In this document: piece by piece, positions 1-6,695 of the stretch
Layout of the letters: every line of letters starts with the position of its first letter
Position numbering within the stretch: the first letter of the stretch is position 1
Origin: Verrucomicrobiales bacterium
GTDB lineage: Bacteria; Verrucomicrobiota; Verrucomicrobiia; Limisphaerales; UBA1100
DNA length: 10,082 nt
Assembly (NCBI GenBank): GCA_002719595.1
Contig: PBEJ01000005.1
Location: 1-10,082, forward strand
Reading direction: 5' to 3'
The notes under the pieces: generated by a model
What the model saw: the letters and a program-made list of their open reading frames with translations, nothing else
Told to the model about the DNA's origin: nothing
Databases searched by the model: none
Position numbers and translations under genes: made by a program

Positions 1-629
1 TTGCTACTGGGGATAATGTTTATTTAAAAAGTGGAACCCTTCCAGGGGGGTTAACCGCGGGAACCTCATACATTGTTGGGGTATCTGGAAATGATGTGCA
101 GTTCTATAATACAGCGGCTGATGCAACAGCGGGAACTAACCGGATTGATATAACTACATCCGGATCAACCGATTTTCAGCTTTATAAAGAAGTTAGTACG
201 ACTCTTGATTCCATCACGGTAATAGGAGGGGCAAGTATTTCTCAGTATAGTTTTGGCGCCGATGGAAAAATAAAGATGCTCCTGACTGATGGTACTCAGT
301 ACGATCGTGGTCAGGTACTTTTGCAGACATTCAAGAACGAACAGACTTTGGTTAAACAGGGAGCTAACCGGTATAATAATCTATCGGCGGCCGGAGCTTA
401 TGGGATTACTGCTGATAGTGCAGGTAGTACAGAAATTTTAAGTAATGCTCAGGCTCCAGGGTCGGGCGGAACGGGCCGGCTTAATGCGGGGTCTCTGGAA
501 TTATCAAATATTGATATGGCTGATGAGTTTTCGCGGATGATTACCACTCAGCGCGCCTTTCAGGCTAATGCAAGGGTGATTTCCACTGCGGATGAAATCC
601 TAAAGGAAATGATGGCACTTAAACGTTAG
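1..629 (+). CDS. flgE: Flagellar hook protein FlgE, 3' part (5' end outside window)
   Basis: This is the C-terminal 208 residues of the hook protein, the subunit of the flexible joint between the basal body and the filament, which is exported through the flagellar type III apparatus. The frame is open from position 3 with no stop upstream, so the gene begins before the window; the GTG at 96 is internal. The last ~40 residues carry the hook/rod C-terminal signature (LELSNIDMADEFSRMITTQ, then RAFQANARVISTADEI), which forms the D0 coiled coil. Before it, around positions 230-380, lies a typical FlgE segment (FGADGKIKMLLTDGTQ, then LLQTFKN and GANRYNN). The first ~55 visible residues (TGDNVYLKSGTLPGGLTAGT onward) look like a beta-rich surface domain inserted in the variable outer part of the hook. 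The hook identity over a rod protein rests on this DG-rich middle segment. fliL follows after 32 bases, so the two are probably co-transcribed. Confidence 0.9.
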   Translation, partial: ATGDNVYLKSGTLPGGLTAGTSYIVGVSGNDVQFYNTAADATAGTNRIDITTSGSTDFQLYKEVSTTLDSITVIGGASISQYSFGADGKIKMLLTDGTQYDRGQVLLQTFKNEQTLVKQGANRYNNLSAAGAYGITADSAGSTEILSNAQAPGSGGTGRLNAGSLELSNIDMADEFSRMITTQRAFQANARVISTADEILKEMMALKR

Positions 630-661
630 AACCGATAATCTAATTAAAACTGGAGGATATT

Positions 662-1357
662 ATGGCTGAAGAAGAAGCAAAAAATCAGGAGCAAAACGCT
701 GAGGCGACTGAAGCAGTTGAAGCGGGTGCCGAGGCAGCAGAGGAGGTGGCGGTTGCAGAGCCTAAGGCACCGAGTGTCTTGATGCCAATGTTGCTTTCCG
801 CGCTGATAACAGTTGTTGGGGTCGGAGTAATGGTTGCTGTTATTTTGCCTAAACAGATTGCAAAAGCAGTTGCCGGGGCCCCGGGTGATAAGCAGAAGGA
901 AGGTGAAGGCAAGGAAGGTGAAGGCAAGGAAGGTGAAGGCAAGGAAGGTGAAGGCAAGGAAGGTGAAGGCAAAGAAGGTGAAGGCAAAGAAGGTGAAGGT
1001 GAGATAGATCCAAATGCCGCAGAAGATGATCCTGACAAAGAAGTCCCGATTGTGCCGGATGGACAGGATATTGTAATCAACCCAGCTGGTACTGAAGGTA
1101 AACGCTATCTACTTGTCGAAATTTTTCTGCTCCGTGAAGATGAAAAAGACACAGGTTTTCCTTCAATAGTGGAAAAGAAAACCAAGCAGTTACAAGCGGT
1201 AACGGTGGACTTTCTTACCAGAGAGGATGCTCAATCATTAGCGGACCCTGTGCAAAAGGACAGGCTTACAGCGCAGCTTAAATTGGCTTATCAGGAAAAG
1301 CTGGGAAGCAAGCATCCGATCAAGAAGTTGCTCGTTTCCAAGTGGATTATGCAATAG
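662..1357 (+). CDS. fliL: Flagellar basal body-associated protein FliL
   Basis: FliL is a single-pass inner-membrane protein whose periplasmic domain surrounds or contacts the stator and supports torque. The 231-residue product has an acidic Ala/Glu-rich cytoplasmic N-terminus (1-36), one membrane segment at about 38-62 (from PSVLMPMLLSALITVV), a Lys/Glu/Gly repeat linker at 78-114, and a C-terminal FliL domain from about 145 (KRYLLVEIFLL). The end, KKLLVSKWIMQ, matches the family's closing strand, usually ending F/W-V/I-M/L-Q. It is longer than the ~155 residues of the enterobacterial protein, mostly because of the N-terminal tail and the repeat linker. The start is supported by GGAGGA at 652-657, four bases before the ATG. 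It sits directly upstream of fliM, the usual fliL-fliM-fliN order, and no motA/motB lies between it and flgE here. Confidence 0.9.
   Translation: MAEEEAKNQEQNAEATEAVEAGAEAAEEVAVAEPKAPSVLMPMLLSALITVVGVGVMVAVILPKQIAKAVAGAPGDKQKEGEGKEGEGKEGEGKEGEGKEGEGKEGEGKEGEGEIDPNAAEDDPDKEVPIVPDGQDIVINPAGTEGKRYLLVEIFLLREDEKDTGFPSIVEKKTKQLQAVTVDFLTREDAQSLADPVQKDRLTAQLKLAYQEKLGSKHPIKKLLVSKWIMQ
899..1003 (+). repeat. 15-bp tandem repeat (7 units) inside fliL encoding EGEGK
   Basis: Seven in-frame units of GAAGGTGAAGGCAAG lie head to tail. Units 1-4 are identical, units 5 and 6 differ only by a final AAA instead of AAG, and unit 7 (989-1003) ends GGTGAG. They encode EGEGK six times, then EGEGE (FliL residues 80-114), just after the membrane segment. 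Because the codons as well as the amino acids are repeated, this looks like recent slippage expansion. A 15-bp unit keeps the frame whatever the copy number. On the opposite strand it yields a spurious Ser/Pro/Leu ORF. Confidence 0.97.
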
Positions 1358-1368
1358 GTAAATTTTAA

Positions 1369-2442
1369 ATGGCTCAATTTCAGGAAAATAATAAGCATGC
1401 TACCCTATTCAAGGATTTAACAGTCCCTTTAGGGGGAGTAGTTACGTCCTTTGCTGAAGATCCAATTGCTGAGGATTCGGTGGCTCCCGATGCGGGTTCG
1501 CCAGAGGAATCCATATTGGTTCATCGCCATACAGGAAAGCAGGAAAGTGTACCTGCTAGTGTGATTCACGCTTTTACCGTTGGTAAAAAGGCTGCTCTTT
1601 CCTCGACGGAAGTACACCGGTTTCGGCAATTGAATGAGGTTTTGATGCGGTCTTTAGCTGCACGTTTGTCCCTGTTTTTGCGAACAGAATTTGGGATGGA
1701 TCAAGCGTCTCTGGAAATCGTGGATTTACAGCGGTACGCTAAGGACTACCCTGCCAAGCGTCATCTTATTCTTTTTAAGATTCACCCTCTTGACGCTATA
1801 GGAGCATTCGATGTGGCAAAGCATTTAGGTTTGACCATGGCTGATCGTATGTTGGGGGGTAAAGGTTTTGCCGTAAATCCGGATCGTGAAATACGGGAAG
1901 TGGAATCAGCCATGATTGATCAAGTGGCCCAGCTCACTCTCCGAGAATGGGCTAAGAATTGGAAATTTGATGAACCACTAAGAATTTCCCTATTGGGTCA
2001 TGAGGAAGATCCGTTGCACATTCCTGCGGCGGGGGAAGACGAGACATTTTATCACATCTCCATAAATGCTGATGTAGGTGATTGCATGGAGCAGATTCAA
2101 ATGCTTTTACCAGTCCGGGGTGTGGATCCGTTACTTCGTAATCTCGCTCAACAGACGACAACTGATTCAGAGGAAGAAGAGGGTGAAGATCACTGGGCTG
2201 CCCACGTTGATTGGAACCACGCTTACGATAACGTTAAGGTGCCGGTTAGCGCGCAGTGGGGAGAGCTGAGTATAACCGCTGGAGATTTGCTGAAATTAAA
2301 GCGTGGCGATATTATTCCTCTGGACCCAAAACGACTTGGTAAAGTGGAGGTGCAATTGGCTGGGAAGACAAAGTTTATTGGACGATTGGGTAGTTACGAA
2401 AAAAAGACTGCCATACAAATTAACGATTATTTAAAAGCATAA
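1369..2442 (+). CDS. fliM: Flagellar motor switch protein FliM (divergent N-terminus)
   Basis: FliM forms the middle of the C-ring and transmits the direction-switching signal to FliG and FliN. The 357-residue product has a poorly conserved N-terminal stretch (1-75) and a helical region beginning at about 77 (LSSTEVHRFRQLNEVLMRSL). A CheC-like middle domain follows, running to about 258 and including LGGKG at 162-166, the equivalent of the family's GGxG loop. An acidic spacer (DSEEEEGED, 266-274) leads to a C-terminal SpoA domain (about 290-357: VPVSAQWGELSITAGDLLKL, then GDIIPLD). The N-terminal EIDALL-type CheY-P binding peptide found in many FliM proteins is not visible. The ribosome binding site is weak (AGGT about ten bases upstream); the gene starts 11 bases after fliL, so coupling is plausible. 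Identity as FliM rather than a type III secretion SctQ protein follows from the flagellar neighbours and the following separate fliN. Confidence 0.88.
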   Translation: MAQFQENNKHATLFKDLTVPLGGVVTSFAEDPIAEDSVAPDAGSPEESILVHRHTGKQESVPASVIHAFTVGKKAALSSTEVHRFRQLNEVLMRSLAARLSLFLRTEFGMDQASLEIVDLQRYAKDYPAKRHLILFKIHPLDAIGAFDVAKHLGLTMADRMLGGKGFAVNPDREIREVESAMIDQVAQLTLREWAKNWKFDEPLRISLLGHEEDPLHIPAAGEDETFYHISINADVGDCMEQIQMLLPVRGVDPLLRNLAQQTTTDSEEEEGEDHWAAHVDWNHAYDNVKVPVSAQWGELSITAGDLLKLKRGDIIPLDPKRLGKVEVQLAGKTKFIGRLGSYEKKTAIQINDYLKA

Positions 2443-2455
2443 AGGAGACATATCC

Positions 2456-2836
2456 ATGGCTGAAGAAGATACACAAGAAGGAAACGCGAACCCAGTAGTA
2501 GAAGAGGGCGGGGCAACTGAGGCTACGACTGAAGCAACCCCAGCACCTGGAGAGGGTAATGAAACCACTTCTGGCGAGTCTTCATATGATGGCTCCCAAA
2601 GCAATATTGATTTCCTTCTTGATGTGCCGGTAAAGCTAACTGCAGAGCTGGGAAACTGTAAAATGACGATGCAGGAGCTCTTGGATTTGGGCCTCGGGAC
2701 AGTGGTACAGCTGGATCAGCCGGCCAATGCAAATGTCGATTTATTCGTGAATCAAAAGTTGGTGGCTCGAGGAGAGGTAGTCGTTGCTGAGGACAATTTC
2801 GGGATCAGAATTAAGGAAATAGTATCAAAACCGTAA
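2456..2836 (+). CDS. fliN: Flagellar motor switch protein FliN
   Basis: FliN forms the base of the C-ring, pairs with the FliM SpoA domain and provides a docking site for the export ATPase complex. The 126-residue product has a low-complexity Glu/Thr/Ala/Pro-rich N-terminus (1-48) and a classical SpoA domain at about 51-124: IDFLLDVPVKLTAELG, then TMQELLDLGLGTVVQLDQPA, NVDLFVNQKLVARGEVVVAE and FGIRIKEIV. Length is close to the ~137 residues of the enterobacterial protein. The start is fixed by AAAGGAG at 2441-2447, eight bases before the ATG. It follows fliM after 13 bases and is the last gene before a ~215-base break. Like FliL here, it begins MAEE with a Glu/Ala/Thr-rich tail; this looks like compositional similarity rather than homology. 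Confidence 0.95.
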   Translation: MAEEDTQEGNANPVVEEGGATEATTEATPAPGEGNETTSGESSYDGSQSNIDFLLDVPVKLTAELGNCKMTMQELLDLGLGTVVQLDQPANANVDLFVNQKLVARGEVVVAEDNFGIRIKEIVSKP

Positions 2837-2917
2837 AAAAGCTTTTTAATACACCTAAAAAGTACTCTTTAAAGTCTTTTATATAGATAAATAGGCTTTT
2901 TCATCTCTTTCTTTCAA

Positions 2918-2933
2918 TGGCATACATCCTGCT
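2918..2933 (+). promoter_or_regulatory. Candidate sigma-54 (RpoN) promoter for fliO-fliP-fliQ-fliR-flhB
   Basis: The site reads TGGCATACATCCTGCT. The GG (2919-2920) and GC (2931-2932) dinucleotides that define -24/-12 promoters are separated by exactly ten bases, and the core matches TGGCAC-N5-TTGCT at all but two positions (T for C after TGGCA, C for the first T of TTGC). The predicted transcript start is near 2944, about 108 bases before fliO. It lies in the only gap of the first half of the window, in the right orientation. Sigma-54 control of mid-hierarchy flagellar genes is well known in several phyla. The match is by eye; no activator site was identified. Confidence 0.6.
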
Positions 2934-3033
2934 TTGCTATAGGTAGTTGGTACATTTTGCCGAGACCTTTTAATAGGAACAGCTACTAAGGAAAGTGGCT
3001 TAGAGCAAAAGCCGATCGCAACGGAATGCAACT

Positions 3034-3047
3034 AACCCTCAAGGGTT
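3034..3047 (+). promoter_or_regulatory. Small hairpin covering the fliO ribosome binding site
   Basis: The sequence AACCCTCAAGGGTT can pair AACCC (3034-3038) with GGGTT (3043-3047) around a four-base TCAA loop. The 3' arm and loop contain AAGGG (3041-3045), the Shine-Dalgarno sequence six bases before the fliO ATG at 3052. The stem is only five pairs, so folding may be marginal. A seven-codon ORF (ATG at 3026, stop TGA 3047-3049, reading MQLTLKG) runs through the hairpin and ends two bases before the fliO start, so a ribosome on it would open the stem. Regulation is inference. Confidence 0.35.
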
Positions 3048-3051
3048 GAAT

Positions 3052-3627
3052 ATGAAATTAGAAAGTAAACGCCACGGATGGCAGCTGGCCTTAATTTTGG
3101 CCTGGTTCATGACTTTAACAATGTTATGGGCCGATGAAGATTCAACCGCTTCAGTTGATCGGACAAATTCTTCTGCATCACCAAAGTCAGTTACGGCTCC
3201 AGCCGAGTCAGCTGCCGCGCAAAAAGTTTATGGGGTTCGGAAAGAATCAGCTGAAGTGATTGAGCCTAAACAGGTTAGCTTAATAGAGGTAATGCTAAGA
3301 ATTTTGGGAGCATTGTTAATTGTTGTGGCCATTTTGTTGGGTGGGGCATGGTGGTTTCGTAAGAGCCGAATGTTTGGATTGATGCCCAGTCAGTCCTCAC
3401 ATTTGAGTGTGATTGAAACCCGTTCTCTTGGTTCCAGGCATGCTTTGCACGTTGTCGAATATGGATCAAAACGCTTCCTTATTGCAGATTCACCTGCGGG
3501 CACAAATTTTCTAACAGATTTGGATAAGTTAAAAGACCCTCCCGATGAGGTTGAGGAGTCAATTGGAAGCTTTAGTCCCGGCAGTTTTGCCGAAAAATTA
3601 AAAACCCTACTGGAGCGTAAAGGATGA
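3052..3627 (+). CDS. fliO: Flagellar biosynthesis protein FliO
   Basis: FliO is a membrane protein that helps assemble the FliP ring of the export gate and is the least conserved gate component. The product is 191 residues from the ATG at 3052, chosen because AAGGG at 3041-3045 is six bases upstream; a TTG at 3046 would overlap that site. Residues about 10-27 form an N-terminal hydrophobic, signal-peptide-like segment (QLALILAWFMTLTMLWA). A Ser/Ala/Thr-rich periplasmic stretch follows, then a membrane helix at about 77-101 (LRILGALLIVVAILLGGAWW). The cytoplasmic part carries the FliO-type core (SVIETRSLGSRHALHVVEYG, then RFLIADSP). Its stop overlaps the fliP start. The short family and weak conservation leave identity partly dependent on its place before fliP, but the core motif is typical. 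Confidence 0.88.
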   Translation: MKLESKRHGWQLALILAWFMTLTMLWADEDSTASVDRTNSSASPKSVTAPAESAAAQKVYGVRKESAEVIEPKQVSLIEVMLRILGALLIVVAILLGGAWWFRKSRMFGLMPSQSSHLSVIETRSLGSRHALHVVEYGSKRFLIADSPAGTNFLTDLDKLKDPPDEVEESIGSFSPGSFAEKLKTLLERKG

Positions 3628-4427
3628 ACACTACTACACAAAAAAATAAACAGGTAGTTGGACATCCGCGCTTCGGATGGGGTTGGTTTTTAGTGTTGTT
3701 TTTATTGATTAGTTCCAGTGGGTTAATGGCGCAAGCTGGTGGTGCTAACACTAATGCATTTAACTTCAATATCGGCATGAATCTGCCGGAAGAACCGCAG
3801 CGAATTGATGTGGCTATTAGGGTTTTGTTTCTGATAACCCTGTTGGCAGTAGCTCCTTCTCTTGTGATGTTAATGACATGCTTTACGCGTATTATCATCG
3901 TCTTTTCTTTTTTGCGTAATGCACTTTCCTTGCAGGGGGTTCCCGCCAATCAGATCATGGTGGGATTTGCCTTATTTATGACTTTTTTTATCATGCAGCC
4001 GGTTTATCAGCGTATTGATGCTGAAGCTATTAAGCCATATTCAGCCGGTACGATAACTGGTGTTCAGGCAATGGATGTAGCCAAAGGGCATGCGAAAGAC
4101 TTCATGTTACGTCAAGCTCGACCTAAGGATGTGGAATTTTTTGTGGGTCTTGCAAAGATGGGGCCGACAAAGGTGGAGGATTTACCTCTAAGTGTGGTGG
4201 TTCCCGGTTTTGTTTTAAGTGAATTGCGAACAGGGTTTCAAATGGGGTTCCTTTTATTTATTCCGTTTATTCTCATCGATTTTGTCGTGGCGATCGTGTT
4301 GATGAGCCTGGGATTGTTGTTCCTGCCACCGGTTACGATATCGATGCCGCTTAAAATTCTTTTGTTTGTGTTGGTGGATGGCTGGACCTTGGTGGTTCGT
4401 TCACTCGCACTCAGTTTTGGGATGTAG
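3624..4427 (+). CDS. fliP: Flagellar type III export gate protein FliP
   Basis: FliP forms the pentameric core of the FliPQR export channel in the inner membrane. The 267-residue product starts with a signal peptide (hydrophobic core about 19-35, likely cleavage after AQA at residue 38), as in many FliP proteins. The family signatures are clear: LLAVAPSLVMLMTCFTRIII, then FSFLRNALSLQGVPANQIMV, MTFFIMQPV, an extracytoplasmic loop, and FVLSELRTGFQMGFLLFIPF followed by IDFVVAIVLMSLG and the C-terminal LPLK-type segment (MPLKILLFVLVDGW). Length is slightly above the usual ~245. The ATG overlaps the fliO stop (ATGA, 3624-3627), and GGAG at 3612-3615 lies eight bases upstream, which points to translational coupling. 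Very strong family match. Confidence 0.98.
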   Translation: MNTTTQKNKQVVGHPRFGWGWFLVLFLLISSSGLMAQAGGANTNAFNFNIGMNLPEEPQRIDVAIRVLFLITLLAVAPSLVMLMTCFTRIIIVFSFLRNALSLQGVPANQIMVGFALFMTFFIMQPVYQRIDAEAIKPYSAGTITGVQAMDVAKGHAKDFMLRQARPKDVEFFVGLAKMGPTKVEDLPLSVVVPGFVLSELRTGFQMGFLLFIPFILIDFVVAIVLMSLGLLFLPPVTISMPLKILLFVLVDGWTLVVRSLALSFGM

Positions 4428-4442
4428 CTAGAAAGGTAAATT

Positions 4443-4712
4443 ATGAGTCCGGATTACGTTGTGGAAATAATGAAAGGTTTGATGGCGCACATTATGATGC
4501 TTGCAACACCGTTATTGTTGACCGGCATGGTTGTGGGACTTTTGGTCAGCCTTTTTCAGGCGGTTACTTCATTGCAGGAGCAGACCCTGACGTTTGTGCC
4601 TAAAGCGTTGGCGGTAACCACGCTACTTTTCTTCATCATGCCATGGATGGTTCGCACACTCATGGACTATACCAAGGGAATATTTGAGAAAATACCATCT
4701 ATGGTGATGTAA
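4443..4712 (+). CDS. fliQ: Flagellar type III export gate protein FliQ
   Basis: FliQ wraps around the outside of the FliPR core of the export gate. The 89-residue product has the standard size and two hydrophobic hairpin segments, about 14-40 and 55-75, separated by the conserved family motif QAVTSLQEQTLTFVPK. A short polar C-terminal tail ends the protein. AAAGG at 4432-4436 lies six bases before the ATG. It follows fliP by 15 bases and precedes fliR by 16, the universal P-Q-R order. Confidence 0.97.
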   Translation: MSPDYVVEIMKGLMAHIMMLATPLLLTGMVVGLLVSLFQAVTSLQEQTLTFVPKALAVTTLLFFIMPWMVRTLMDYTKGIFEKIPSMVM

Positions 4713-4728
4713 CTTAGCAGGGCTTTAT

Positions 4729-5499
4729 ATGTCCGAATTGTTTTTGACATGGTTTTTGGTTTTTGTTCGGGCTGGTGCCATGCTGGCTGTGTTTCCTATT
4801 TTTGAGTCGGCAGCTATGCCGATTCGCCTGCGAATTGCCCTGGCCGGGTTTTTGGCCATGCTTTCAATGCCCGGAGTATCTTTGCCGAATGATTTGGTGA
4901 TTGGTAATTTGGTGGGAGTTATAGGGATTGTAGGGCAAGAGGTGTTTTATGGGCTATTGTTAGGGTTTGTCGTCAGACTTATTCTTTTCAGTGTCGGTTT
5001 GGCGGGCCATTACATAGGAACGGAGTTAGGCTTGCAACTTTCCAGTCTCATTGCGCCGGGTGAGACAACTCCGGCAGCTACTCCGTCGGTAATATTGCAG
5101 ATGATGACGGTGATGTTAATGTTTTCATTGGATATTCACTTCGAGTTGCTGGCTGGATTCCAACAGTCCTATCAGGCACTTCCAATCGGTGGAGGGAATT
5201 TATCCAATTCATTATTTGATTATGTAACAATGTTGTGTGCGCGCACATTTATTGTTGCTGTAAGGATTGCCGCCCCTGTGATTGCGGTTGGTATTGTGGT
5301 GAACCTTCTGATGATGGTGTTGGCCCGTGCGATACCGACAATGAATGTTTTTGTTGAAAGTTTTTCAGTTCGCATTCTAGTGGGAGTGTTCCTTTTTGGT
5401 TTCACTCTTTCTTTGGCTGCACGGGAGATCACGGGATATCTTAAACAACTACCCAATGACTTTGTCGTGGTAGCAAGATTATTGGGAAGCGGGGTATAA
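4729..5499 (+). CDS. fliR: Flagellar type III export gate protein FliR
   Basis: FliR occupies one subunit position in the FliPQR channel and closes its helical assembly. The 256-residue product has the expected length and about six hydrophobic segments. Recognisable features are the N-terminal FVRAGAMLAVFPIFESAAMP, the central GTELGLQLSSLIAPG loop (the family has G-x-x-x-GLQ here) and the C-terminal RIAAPVIAVGIVVNLLMMVL followed by ARAIPTMNVFVESFSVRI. The stop at 5497-5499 is three bases before the flhB start, which suggests coupled translation with the next gate component. Confidence 0.97.
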   Translation: MSELFLTWFLVFVRAGAMLAVFPIFESAAMPIRLRIALAGFLAMLSMPGVSLPNDLVIGNLVGVIGIVGQEVFYGLLLGFVVRLILFSVGLAGHYIGTELGLQLSSLIAPGETTPAATPSVILQMMTVMLMFSLDIHFELLAGFQQSYQALPIGGGNLSNSLFDYVTMLCARTFIVAVRIAAPVIAVGIVVNLLMMVLARAIPTMNVFVESFSVRILVGVFLFGFTLSLAAREITGYLKQLPNDFVVVARLLGSGV

Positions 5500-5502
5500 A
5501 TC

Positions 5503-6600
5503 ATGGCTGAGAGCGAATCCGGACAAGAGAAAACGGAAATGCCGACTCCAAAGAAACTCCAGGAGTTGATGGAGGCCGGTCAATTCGCGCGTAGTCAAGA
5601 GGTGCAGACATTAATTTTGTTATTAGCGTCGATTCTTATTTTGACCATTATGGCTCCGAAGATAGTGGAGGCTTTTCGGATTTATATGATCTCGACTTTT
5701 CAGCAATTAGCGACCACTCGGGTCACGCCGGAGTCTTTTATGGGAATGTTTAGTCATTTTATGCTGACAGCAGGTGCCTTGATTTTACCAGTTATGGGAG
5801 CTGGACTACTGGCGGGGCTAATTAGTGGGGGGATGCAAAGTCAGTTTCGAACTTCACCCAAGGCGATTGAACCAAAATTTTCAAAACTTAATCCGCTCAG
5901 CGGTTTCAAGCGAATTTTCAGTAGCCAGTCGGTGGCAAAACTTGTGGTGAGTTTGATGAAATTTGTTGTGATTTTTGGGTTTACTTACCCTGTTTTGAGG
6001 GAAGTTCTTGAGGATCCTGTTTTTTATACGGCAACTGATTTGATGCATTTGATGGCTTTTATGGGAGATACAGCCCAAAGCGTGGGTATACGGGTAATTG
6101 CGGGAATGGTTGTCATTGCCGCTGCTGACTATGCTTATCAGCAGTGGAAAAATGAAGAGGACAGCAAGATGACCAAGCAGGAAATTAAAGACGAAAATAA
6201 ACAGGTAGAAGGCAACCTTTTAGTTAAGGGTGAGATGCGGCGTAGGCGTCGTCAGATGTTGATGGAAACATTGAACAGTGAGGTACCACAGGCTGATGTG
6301 ATTGTGACTAACCCAACACACTTGGCAATAGCTTTGAAATATGACCGTGATGCAATGGGGGCACCTCGTGTACTGGCTAAAGGAGCTCGTTACAATGCTC
6401 TCCGAATAAGGGAAATTGCGCGAAAACACGAGGTGCCGGTTGTCGAAAATAAACCCGTTGCTCGTCTCTTGTTCAAGAACTGCAAGGTGGGTCAGGAAAT
6501 TATTCCGGAGCTTTTCGCAGCGGTAGCAGAGATTCTCGCATACGTTTATCGAACCAATCGTTTCAAGTACTATACGCGGGGCCAAAATGTCACCGGATGA
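5503..6600 (+). CDS. flhB: Flagellar export gate / substrate-specificity switch protein FlhB
   Basis: FlhB sits on the export gate and switches export from hook/rod to filament substrates after self-cleavage. The 365-residue product begins with the typical charged AESESGQEKTEMPTPKKL segment (the family's E-K-T-E-x-P-T-x-K-K). Four membrane segments lie at about 35-56, 87-110, 143-166 and 193-214, with the conserved loop PKFSKLNPLSGFKRIFS between the second and third. The cytoplasmic domain contains the autocleavage motif N270-P271-T272-H273, followed by LAIALKYD and ARYNALRIREIA. Known biochemistry of the family places cleavage between N and P; all catalytic-loop residues are present. Length is close to the ~383 of the Salmonella protein. 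Only two bases separate it from fliR, and its stop precedes the second long gap. Confidence 0.98.
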   Translation: MAESESGQEKTEMPTPKKLQELMEAGQFARSQEVQTLILLLASILILTIMAPKIVEAFRIYMISTFQQLATTRVTPESFMGMFSHFMLTAGALILPVMGAGLLAGLISGGMQSQFRTSPKAIEPKFSKLNPLSGFKRIFSSQSVAKLVVSLMKFVVIFGFTYPVLREVLEDPVFYTATDLMHLMAFMGDTAQSVGIRVIAGMVVIAAADYAYQQWKNEEDSKMTKQEIKDENKQVEGNLLVKGEMRRRRRQMLMETLNSEVPQADVIVTNPTHLAIALKYDRDAMGAPRVLAKGARYNALRIREIARKHEVPVVENKPVARLLFKNCKVGQEIIPELFAAVAEILAYVYRTNRFKYYTRGQNVTG

Positions 6601-6648
6601 CACGAAAAATGACAAAAAACTGAATTTATGCCTAAAATTGATCGAAAA

Positions 6649-6664
6649 TGGCACTGTTTTTGCT
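6649..6664 (+). promoter_or_regulatory. Sigma-54 (RpoN) promoter for flhA-flhF, full consensus match
   Basis: The site TGGCACTGTTTTTGCT matches the -24/-12 consensus TGGCAC-N5-TTGCT at every core position, with ten bases between GG (6650-6651) and GC (6662-6663). The predicted start of transcription is near 6675. It lies 49 bases after the flhB stop, in the right direction, in a non-coding gap. It would drive flhA and flhF, and probably genes beyond the window, separately from the fliO-flhB block. Matching by eye is strong; the activator and its upstream sites are not identified. Confidence 0.8.
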
Positions 6665-6695
6665 TCGTTTATGCTGTCCCGCAAGGAAGCGAGAT

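Noticed and set aside
601..638. Sigma-28-like elements upstream of fliL (TAAAG at 601 and ACCGATAA at 631)
   Set aside because: The -10-like half is good, but the TAAA element is about 30 bases away instead of 19, and part lies in flgE coding sequence; spacing does not fit.
685..1080. Minus-strand ORF of 131 codons rich in Ser-Pro-Leu repeats
   Set aside because: It is the antisense reading of the fliL 15-bp repeat and Ala/Glu-rich codons; it has no ribosome binding site or family resemblance.
2836..2847. Palindrome AAAAAGCTTTTT after fliN as a terminator
   Set aside because: Almost only A-T pairs and no room for a loop; it would not form a stable intrinsic terminator.
2991..3018. Sigma-28-like arrangement GAAAGTGG-N12-GCCGATCG before fliO
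   Set aside because: Several mismatches and one extra spacer base; the nearby sigma-54 match is better. Worth revisiting only if a 5' end maps near 3025.
2941..3045. Cyclic di-GMP (GEMM) riboswitch in the fliO leader
   Set aside because: There are GCAAA-like fragments, but the conserved GACGCAAAGC core and the paired P1/P2 arrangement are not present.
3572..3949. Minus-strand ORF of 125 codons over the fliO/fliP junction
   Set aside because: It lies opposite two solid genes, with no recognisable motif; a shadow frame.
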